The notes under the pieces are model-generated. The model made no database searches. It had not been told where the DNA came from and saw nothing but the letters and a program-made list of their open reading frames with translations. A DNA stretch of 64,000 nt from Oasisia sp. SBJ-2009 (taxonomy: Eukaryota > Annelida > Polychaeta > Sabellida > Siboglinidae), in assembly GCA_964017155.1 (NCBI GenBank), contig OZ024854.1:17874055-17938054 (forward strand), written 5' to 3'. The translations under genes were made by a program, and so were the position numbers. Shown piece after piece: positions 14,501 through 25,900 of the stretch. Position 1 is the stretch's first letter. Each line of letters begins with the position of its first letter.

Positions 14501-16883
14501 AGAGTGATATGCACAAGTTGACCATGTTTGTGCTTCGCTGCAGACCGACCAGACCCTCCAACCAGCGTCACTCTGATTAGCTGCAGCGCGACACGGGCTG
14601 AGATCTCATGGGACGCTGGCAGTGACAACAATGACGCGGTAGGGTGGTTACCCTTTATGGGGTGATTCGTGTTTAAAACATAGTGACTACATTTTATTTA
14701 TATAAATTGCAGGGTCGTTATGTGTCAATGTTATTACATCATGTCACCGTTCTGTTAGTTAGGAGAGGGAGAGGGAGAGTGAGAGGGAGAGGGAGAGGGA
14801 GAGGGAGAGGGAGAGGGAGAGGGAGAGGGAGAGGGAGAGGGAGAGGGAGAGGGAGAGAGAAAGAGAGAGAGAGACCATATAACAATGGAAGTATTCATTT
14901 CGGTTGCCAGGTTCAGGAATTCATCGTTTACTACAACACGTCGTTTGACAAGCCCGGCCAGTACCACGAGGCGGAGAGGGCTAGAATCCTGAGTGCGAAC
15001 GAACGCGAGATCATGCTCTCTCCGTGGGCGAGCTACACGTTCCACGTGCGAGCACGCAACAACATCGGCATGAGCGCTCGCAGTCACCTGACATCCACCA
15101 TCTGTAAAACCCCACCCTCCGCCCCCTCCAAAAACCCCCGTGGTTTGTGTGCCGAGAGTCGCAATCCGAACGACCTTGTGATTGTGTGGGAGGTAAGTCA
15201 GCGTTTTACATGCTCAGTGTTTAATTCGTTTAAGTAGCTCCATTTTTGAGCAAAATTACACAGATGTTCGAGGCAGTACCCTACTCAATCTTTTAAGTTT
15301 TGTCACATCCCACACCCAAGATGCAATTGTTTTAATTTCGCCAAGTTCACTCGACGTACCCTAATTGTGCACAGTTGTTTCTTGGCCCTCGTGATGTGTG
15401 TTGTTCGAGTGCTGCCAGGAGCACCTAAGAGTGCCAAGTAGCATTTTACATTTTATATTGTGTTCAACTGGAAATAAAGAAAATTTCCATATGAAACCGC
15501 ACTGAATTTTTAATCTGATTTTTGCTGTAGAACCCTATTTTCCAGACACATAGTTAAGTAGCACTACACTAAAAAACTAACATCACATAATGACTATGTA
15601 TTTGTATGTACAACGATATCATTAATTGTCTAAACACACAATGCAGAAATGTATGTTTGGCCATGGAAAACATACAATGAGGAGCGGTGGTCGCGTGGTA
15701 GAGCGCCGGACTGTCAGTCGAGGGACGGTGGTTCAAATCCACCTGCTGCTGCTTCGAAACTTAGGCAATTTCATTCACCTCACATTGCCTGTGTCTTTCG
15801 GAAGCGACACTAGAAGCCGGTGGTCCCTTCTATCTGGTGTCTATTCTAGGGGAATTGAAAGATCCCACACAGGGGGTAAATGTGTAACCTGTAGTGGACT
15901 CACTAATTCTAGAGAAGGACAATTCCAAACTCGACAGTACTCTAGTCACAAACATGTGGCTAACATAGAATGATGACCTAATCATAAGAAGAAGACGAAT
16001 TGTCATAGACTTTCTATTTGCATAACTAAAAATAATTGTCCAAAAGCATATAGTACCGAAGAGAATTATTTAAGAATATTCTTAAGGTAATTCAGAGTCC
16101 AAACGTGTACAGTTGTCATGGTGAATAACTGATCTTATGAGGTCTCATTGAACTAGTCAATCCTTTTCAGAACTGTTATGCCGTGCCGACCTTTCTATGC
16201 TGGCACTGAAAGTACAGATATACCAGTGACCGTTGACTAATGCTTTCAGCCGATGCCTGAGATTGAGCACAATGGTCAAGGGTTCACGTATGAGATCAGC
16301 TACCAGCCGTACAACGGCGAAGAAAAGGCGACACAAGTAACTGTCAGCGACTGGCACCAGAGGGAGTTAGTGGTCAAGGACGTGGGAACGTACAAGAAGT
16401 TCATCATATCGATTGTCACCTACAACGACAACGGTCGGTCACATGCCCCACCGGATACGAAGACGGTGTACTCGGGGGAAGACAGTGAGTGTACCGAGAA
16501 AGTCACTGTTTATTTCAGCACGGACGTACACATGAGGGATTAGTTCATATATTGTAGTATAATTAACTTACTTTGGAGCTTAATGTCGAAGATGAGTACG
16601 ATGTTTCGATCAGTCAGCTATGGACCAGTACGTGAACAAGGTCCGTAGCTGAAGGATCAAAACGTCGTACTCATCTTCGACATTAAGCTCCAAAGTAAGT
16701 TAATTATACTACAATAAACCATTCTTGGAGCCATGAACAATATATTCACCATAGTTCTTATATGTTGTTTACTCATAATGGAAAGTCTAAAAAATGTATA
16801 GCATACACATAATTAGGTAAATTTGCAAATAATGATGTAATTTGTGCATTTCAAACCTGCATAAGAAGCCAATGTAATAATCT

Positions 16884-16918
<35 letters not shown>

Positions 16919-19900
16919 TTAGTTAACGAATGAAAGTGCACTGGTAAGATAATCTTACTTTACGTTGTATATGTATGGTTATTGTTGTACTTGCTATGGT
17001 CATACTGGCGTGTTGTTTGCAGTGATCAAATAACTTAATTCCAGAGATAAAATTGGCACCAAAACAATGGGATCCCTTCACTTGCAGCGCCTCTGGACCA
17101 GCCGGGCAACTTCTGGATGGACGAGAGCACGTTGAATGCGACCAGCGCCAAGTTCATGTGGGACCCAGTTGACAAATCCTCCGATAGAGTCAGGGGGTTC
17201 TTCCGTGGATACCAGGTAGGGGCTTGTAGAGGAGATAGGGGGCTTGTAGTGGAGGTAGGGGGCTTGTAGTGGAGATAGGGGGCTTGTAGTGGAGGTAGGG
17301 GGCTTGTAGTGGAGATAGGGGGCTTGTAGTGGAGGTAGGGGGCTTGTAGTGGAGGTAGGGGGCTTGTTGTCAAGGTAGGGGACTTGTAATGGAGGTAGGG
17401 GGCTTGGGAACTTGTAGTGGAGGTAGGGGGCTTGTAGATGAGATAGGGGGCTTGTAGATGAGATGGGGCTTGCTTCCTGTCCTCCGCTTTCTGGTGTCTC
17501 TTAAATGGGTAAAATCGTATTATATCAGCATATATTAATTTATCAATAACTAGTCAATATCTCAAGCACTTTAATATCCTTTTAGTCTGCTTGTCCACCG
17601 GGTTGTCACAAAACAAATAGCATCAGTCACATCTTGTGATTGTTGATGTAACTCTTCCACTTATTTTTTCCAGATCCAGTTCTGGCAATCGGATGACCCA
17701 GAAAACATTCGCTCGCATGATGTGATCCTTGAAAACTACCGTCCGTGCCCGTCATTTAATGAACAGTTTCGCCGCAAGAGAGACGTGTCCCAGGAATCTA
17801 CCCATGTCCTGAACCTGTGGCCTTTCTCTCGTATCACCGCCGGCGTTCTCGTCCTGAACGGAGCGAAAAAGGGTGCCCTGGGTGAAACAATTGAGTTCAC
17901 GACCCCAGAAGGAGGTCAGTTGTATTTCTCGCAACACATAAGACAAATTGTGTCAAGGAGATAAAACTATCAGGTGTTTTGTGAAGCCAAGCAAGTTGTT
18001 ATGATAAACCATTCAAAATATGTGCTTTTATGTTTTGTAGTTATTTATATTTGTAGTAGTACAATGTTCTACAGCTAAACATGGTTTTATATACAAAGTA
18101 AACAGAAGCATAGTAAACATCTTGCAGAGAGGCATACCATAATTATGATCTACTCACACAAGGCAAACTATCTGATTTATTAAAGAACCTGCACTATAAA
18201 GAAAAATTACAACTACATTAAGGAGGTGCAAAGTTGGATTACGATTCCTAGATAAATGGTAAAGTTACTATGGAAACTAGCAAATTGAAACCGTTCCATT
18301 TAATCCACTGAGTGACAACAAACTACTAAATAAAGGTGCACCTACGCAAATTTTGCATGAACTAAAGTATGCAGTCTGACCGGCAAGCTGTGTCATGCGA
18401 TAGTCACATGACCATTGTGTTTTTTCAGTTCCGGGTGCCGTTCCATCTCTCAAGGTGAAGGAGAGGGGTTCACATCACTTCAGGGTGAAGTGGCACTCCC
18501 CGTATGAACCCAACGGAGTCATCATTGGATACATTGTGGGCATCAAGAGAGGTAGGCACATTGTGGGTATCAGGGGATGTGGGCACATTGTGGGTATCAA
18601 GAGAGGTAGGCACATTGTGGGTATCAAGGGAGGTAGGCACATTGTGGGTATCAAGGGAGGTAGGCACATTGTGGGTATCAAGAGAGGTAGGCACATTGTG
18701 GGCATCAGGGGATGTGGGCACATTGTGGGTATCAAGAGAGGTAGGCACATTGTGGGTATCAAGGGAGGTAGGCACATTGTGGGTATCAAGAGAGGTAGGC
18801 ACGTTGTGGGCATCAAGAGAGGTAGGCACATTGTGGGTATCAAGAGAGGTAGGCACATTGTGGGTATCAAGAGAGGTAGGCACATTGTGGGTATCAAGGG
18901 AGGTAGGCACATTGTGGGTATCAAGAGAGGTAGGCACGTTGTGGGCATCAAGAGAGGTAGGCACATTGTGGGTATCAAGAGAGGTAGGCACATTGTGGGC
19001 ATCAAGAGAGGTAGGCACGTTGTGGGCATCAAGAAAGGTAGGCACATTGTGGGTATCAAGAGAGGTAGGCACATTGTGGGTATCAAGAGAGGTAGGCACA
19101 TTGTGGGTATCAAGAGAGGTAGGCACGTTGTGGGCATCAAGAGAGGTAGGCACATTGTGGGTATCAAGAGAGGTAGGCACATTGTGGGTATCAAGAGAGG
19201 TAGGCACATTGTGGACATCAAGAGAGGTAGGCACATTGTGGGTATCAAGGGAGGTAGGCACATTGTGGGTATCAAGGGAGGTAGGCACATTGTTGGCACG
19301 AGCAGAGGTAGGCACATTGTGGGCATCAGGAGACGATAAGACTTTGGAGAGATAGAAATCAACTGTGTTATCATGCTTCTAGTATATGTTACTGTTATGC
19401 ATCATATTTATAGCCATTGTGCACATGAGCAAAAGTTATAGTATGTGTTCATTTTCTTCAGAAAGACTCATTGCAAACAAGGTGACACCATTTTTACCAC
19501 ACATCGTGAGATGGATTTATAATCTCCTGCAACATTTTGCACACATAAAAATAAGTAAATATAAGAGCTTTAGCATAATTAATGACTGTTCTGGAATTGA
19601 ACAACAAGAGCAATGTCACTTTATTACACATGATCTCGTGTGATCTTTCAGGGACTGGCTTCAACCCAGTGAATGAGAAGAAAATAATGGACCCGTTGAG
19701 GACGACCACGAAGCTTCGCCGCCTCGAACCAGACACACAGTACACCATCTTTGTGTGGGCGTTGACGAGCAAGGGACGTGGAGACGTGTTCTTCATTGAG
19801 AGCACGACACGGGAGGCCACTGGTAGGTGAATGTAGCCGTGTCCACTGGTAGGTGAATGTAGCCGTGTCAAGCAAGGCTGTCTGTGTATGAAGGGGTGTT

Positions 19901-22900
19901 ATGTTTCCTCCTTCGTGGCTTGGATCTTTGGCACCAAATTACAGGCCACTAGGATGAATACTTATAGTAACACCGTTATTTACTGATACATTCCTTGCTG
20001 TTGGTTTTATTGACCATTTTTAGTGTTCATGGTGTATGCGTGCTTGTGTGCATTCATGCGTGCATTCGTGCAAATAAAACATAGCTTAGATGAAAATGCA
20101 AATAAAGAATGAGCATATTGCCAAGGATAAACACATTAAAGCACACAAATGCACATTTATTTCCAACGTGGTCCTCAGTATTGAAAACTGTTGAGCCTTT
20201 TCATAAAGTAATTTAACACAATATCCTTCAACATATTTATGATGGTCTTAAGAATGTAATATTAAATATAAATATAGACCCTGGGAATACTCACCATCCT
20301 TTTAATAGTTAATGCCCCTTGCAAAAACATTGGAAAACATGATTAAATAAGCACTAGTTGTCGTCAGTAAGTCCCTGTTGTCTGCTGTCCTTCTACATCA
20401 CTGTCTGTGTCCTTCAGAGCCTGATGTCCCCGGCTTTGCCAACATTGAGCTTGGGGAGAACTACATCAATGTGACGTGGGTGCCGACTGCGGACGGCCCC
20501 ACTGTGAACCCTGGCAGTGAGTTCTTCGTCGAGTACAGAGAAGCGGGTAAGTTGTGGTCACATGGCTTCCTACAAGGGCTGTTGGGGCCCCTTTGAGGTT
20601 TGATTTTCATGATTTACATAAACATATACCTGACAAATGATGTGTGTTTTATAGAGTCTTGTGTTAGGACAGTACTGAGTTTTAACTGTGGTTAGTGAAC
20701 AAGCATGGGATGTACCTTGTTGTATACAATTTCTATGTGGCTGTGGGCAGACACACTTAATATATAGTGGTTTAAGTACCCAGCAGAGGGCAGTACTTAC
20801 ACTTCAATAACATCACTGAAGGTGACGATACTGACAGAATTGACACATGTAAGCAGCAATGGATGGCCTAACTCACATGCACCATGTATACACGAATATG
20901 TATGAGGTAGTTGAAACTGAGTGATTCACAATACTGACAAACCAGTTTCATATACTGATTTGCTTTGTGTGTTCCACATTTTGCGTAATGTCAACCGAAC
21001 ATAAAAATTCTCTTTTCGTATCAGCGTTTTTGGACAATAACACTTTTTCAATTTGATTCAAATAAGAAAAAAAAGGCAAGTTCTTATATAGCGCAGTATC
21101 CAGTCCATTCTGCCTAAACATGTCCCTGTTTCTTGCAGGTTCGAGTGATGATGAGCCGTGGAAACAAACTCGTCTGGAGACGGAACACAACTGGGTGAAC
21201 GTCACCAACCTGACCCCTGGAGAGTCGTATGAGATCCGCGTGGTCGCGGTGAACGGCGGGGGAGAGACGACAAGATCAACACCAAAGATCGTCAAGATCG
21301 GACCGAGTGAAGGTAACGGACAGCTTCTAAAGCAGCTGCATGTGAAAACGCAGTTTTGCATATTTTTTTAATTAATAAACATTATTTATTCATGATAACC
21401 TTATAAAATGTACATTTTATCTTAATAAGGGTCGTGAACTGTACATACTCTAAACGATTGATTGATTGATTGTCCTGCATGTTTTCCATTGTTGTGTATT
21501 TTATTACCTGCTTATATAGTAAAGAATAGGTACAGGAAAGTCCACTAAAACTAGGTCAGTTTCATCCATTTTCGTGTAGAATAAGTATAGTTTTTGTTTG
21601 GCATCATTGTTGTTAACCACATCTAAACAGTTTATTTTATAAGATATCACTAAGTCAGATATAAAATAAATAATTCCTATATGTGCTTTTACGCCAGCTT
21701 GTTTTCCAGTTGTGTAGGAGTGAGACAGCGCTGACAGACATGACAGTTTTGCATGTGTCATATCTTGGCTGACAATCTGATATGTTGATGAATATATTTG
21801 GGTGTAGCTGTAGGGGTGTCTTGAGTTGACTCACCCTACTTTCAAGTGTACCCTCTTTAACCTTTCCCATGGCCTGGTTGTTTGTTAACAAACACCCCAG
21901 CGTCCATGTGACTGGGGGGGGGGGGCTAGCAGTGGACACAGGTTGACCACTGGTGCCTGTCTCAGAGATAAGTAGACAGACACTCGTGTGTTGTGGTTGT
22001 CACATATGAGAATTGTTGTTGTGATGACACAGCAATGGGTTCCTTGGAATAAACAAATGTAGAAAGTTAAGTCACAACAATGTCATAAGAAATACTGACT
22101 AGTATAGTCACAACTTTAAATTTAGAGTTCTTGTATATAAAGAATGAGTGAAAATACTAAATAAATTCTGTTGAATATTTGTTTTAATAATTACGAATAA
22201 CTTTGAATTGTTTAAGATAACACAACATCCAACACGTAAGTTTGATAAACAGTTATCTTGTTATGTCTCACTAGTGCACAAATGTCAATGAAAATGAGCA
22301 AGTTTAATAAGTCAGAGTTTCTTCAGAATAATTTGTTCAAATAATTAAGAATGCACGAAACGATGTCAGCTAGCTTATGCAAGATTGTGGCAGATTCTCT
22401 TCATTATAATCATTAGTGAAAAGTTCCAAATTATTTTATGTGTTGTGTACAATCTTCGAATATGATTATGCTCTGACAGTATTTTCACGACTTTTTACCA
22501 TGAATAAAATAGGCAAGGATTTTTCTACCGACAAACATTTCAGAATACAGACTGGGCAAAGGGCTATTCCAGAACAACGAAGACTTGACATGCCTTAGAT
22601 TCAACAGTTGTATGTTGCTGTTCCTATTTCAGTCCCTGAGTTCTATATCACATTGGACAGTGGTAACGATTCAGGTTTGTCTTCATGAGCCAGCATCGTT
22701 TCTCAGCCTTACTTCACTTTTGCTGCATACTTTTTTAACAGTCGGACGGCATCTGGTCATTTTACGTTTCAATCATGGTGTACGGTATAAACATTCTACC
22801 ATTTTGATTGTTTAAATGTGTCTAGTGAACCAAAATTTGTTTATTAGAGTTTCATCATTGTAAGTTTTTAAATATCAACCTTGCTGTTCACTGTTTCATA

Positions 22901-25900
22901 AACAGCTAGACCTACAGTTTTGTGGACAATGTCAGCGATGGATATTTGCATATGAATGATCTTCATGCAGTATTTACAATGTAGTGGGGCTGAACCATTC
23001 CCAGAGAAGTTGCCATGGTGACCAGTTGACCAGTTCTGTCGGGTGCTAAGTATTAAATGCTTTGTATAGCAATAACTTTTTTTCATGAAGTATTTCATTA
23101 AATTATACAGCCATCTGTAACATAAAAATGAAAGTCACTATTCAAATAAAACAACTGATTTAAAAGGTATATTTTTATAAGTGGTTCATTAACACATTTG
23201 TGCAGTCAGGCTGTTGGAATATATAATATAATATTATATAAGCTTAACGGCAGTATACGTAGACCATTCAATTATGAGAGATACAATATATGACAAAACA
23301 TAATATAAATACTTTTGTAGTGAAAATAATTATTTATATCACTATTAATATTATATATACTTGTACCTGTACTATTTATTATTACACAACCGGGGCGTGG
23401 GGTTGGGGGAACTTTAGACAAACCAGCTTTGTTTGCGTAAAAACTAGCAGTCTGCCTCGAAGTATGAATAGTAGGTTGATATGTGCTGCCGTTAAGCGTA
23501 TATATGTACAAGTATATATATAATACGGCTTTGTGATAAAAGTAACCAGTATTTGTGGCTATAAATTAGAACTTGATTAACTTGAAATTCGATGCACATT
23601 TAGTAAATGAATGTCTGTTCATTACTGTTCGAAATATGTGTGTGTAATATGAGAGAGCAGTTAGACTGTCGTGTTGTAACTGGTAGTTCTATACGTCTGG
23701 CTCATGTCAACCATGTTCATCTGTTATGATAATTGCAAAACTAAATTGGTTAATAAAAAGCTTGTAGCAAGCAGGTTTCATAGTTTGGTTTCCTGGGAAA
23801 GCAACTAAGAATTTTTTACTATTTGTATTAAATGTTAATAATCTTTCAGGCATAACTGATCGTTTGCAGTGTTCCTTTTTCTAAAATTGCAACATTAGTA
23901 CAGTAGTTATTAACCTTTAAATATCCTTGTAGTTGGGTAGTTATATTTTTTGCATTTGCCATAGGGTATTGATGGTTAATACTTTGATGCTTCCTGTATC
24001 TAATATTGCATCGTTAAAGATGAAATAAACATTGGTGGTGCTTGTACAGAGTGTAACAATTGGTGATACAGTATGTCCCTTGAGCTCAGTATATAGTTTT
24101 TAAACACTGCTAATGATGACAGGGCTTGCTTCTTCCTAACTCATATAATACTAACACTTAGTTATTTGTAATAATTATATAAAATATTGATAGTGATATT
24201 TTAAATATTTAATGGTTATTAAATAACTTTTACAAAGAATTGTCCTCATATTAATTTTGTATAACACAATTTAAATTTCTATAAAAGAAATCATGTTCAG
24301 TATTTGATGAGAGAAACTTACATATTGTCTGAGTGATATATTTAAGATCGGGCAGTGTTTTCTTTGAGGACGACGATAATGCATTAATTTGTTGAAAGAT
24401 ACATAATTAATTCCTCTCAATTAATGGTTCAGGAAACCACATGTCATGCACTCCATGCTAAATGATTATGTATAAATAAATGCACATGACCATGTTTTAA
24501 TTGTAGGCTTTCATTTATACGTGCTGTTAATTTCAGCGACGAGTGTGTATGTTGATGACTACACTATGTATGTGCAAGGTTTGTCCGATATTTTGTCAGC
24601 GGTGGTGGTTATGGTTTAATTAGGCTTATGCTCAGTTTATGTACATAGGCGTACATCTGTACTATTGCACAAACATTGTGGGTTTATGGACCCCAAGTTG
24701 TTGGTTTCCTGCAGACGCAAGTGTGTCTGAAATGCACATCGCTGTAGGCAGGTTGACTTGTACATTTATGTTTTTGTGTTAAACCTCAAGGTGTGGTTGT
24801 TTGATGATGTATCGATGTTTTTGTTGGTATAACTGGTTTATGAGCTGATACATGGTGCATCCTGTGTAAAGTCATGGTTGCTAACTAACATAACTAACAT
24901 CAGTTATAATATTATGTATACATACATACATACATACATACATACATACATGCATGCATGCATGCATGCACGCATGCACGCACGCACGCACGCACGCACG
25001 CACACACACACATTATTCACATCTAATGATCATGATGGGGGGTGGATGAGCGGGGAGTTAAATTTTCAAGGGAAATGGCAGTTTGGTAGGTACTATTGAC
25101 ATGGTAATTTTAATTTGAAACTCATTAATGCCTCTTTGTATGTTCTTGGGATTCAAGGTGTAATCAAACATTACAATGTTATAAAGAAAGTTTAGTTGGA
25201 CCTTTGAATGAAACGTTCAAATCGTTCAAATGATTCATTGTAGTAGTTTTGTTGCTAGGATTAGGCTCAGTGAAGAATAACTAATCTGCTGTAAATGCTT
25301 CATCTTCCCTAGATATCGCTTGTGCTAGTTAGTTGTTAGCAAGCTTACTGACCTTCTATGGCAGGCTCTAGTGTAGTCTATGTAGATGACAACTGATTTG
25401 TAAATACATTTCATTTGTCTTTTATAACAACTGATTTGTATACCTAATCACAATAGTCTGAATTACCACTTTCTAAAAATAGTAGTACTTTAATGAAACG
25501 TTCATTCAGTGCACTAGCCTGATGTGGGCGATTGGGGAAGTGGATTCATGAGTAGTAAGTGTAATCACGTCAGGGCAGCTGTGTTATCTGATAACTGGCC
25601 ATCTTCTGTGACTGCCTTCCTGTTCAGTGTTGATTTAAGCTGATTGTTTCTCTCTACACTCAGATTCTGCATGTGTGCTTTTCCTGAATAACAATAGGAC
25701 ATTTGTGGCATACATTTGGCATTAATTTAAATTGTAGATGTTTATGAATAATTTATATACCCATAGATACTGTAATCCAAACTATAATTTATATCCTTAA
25801 GTTATGCGGGTAAAGTTGATTCAACATCAGCCACACTTCATAGACAAAATTGTTTAACCTACTACCGTCGTTGCTGATTACCTAGAATATTAATAATAAA

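Noticed and set aside
15677..15750. Functional tRNA gene
   Set aside because: A- and B-box-like sequences are present but a matching acceptor stem is not, and a SINE body follows.
17206..19335. CRISPR-like appearance of regular direct repeats
   Set aside because: Units are contiguous with no unique spacers and the locus is an animal gene with introns.
18470..19374. Long open frames on both strands (280-300 codons) in the 27-bp array
   Set aside because: A repeat unit divisible by three keeps every frame open; only the sense frame joined to the FN3-4 exon could have meaning.
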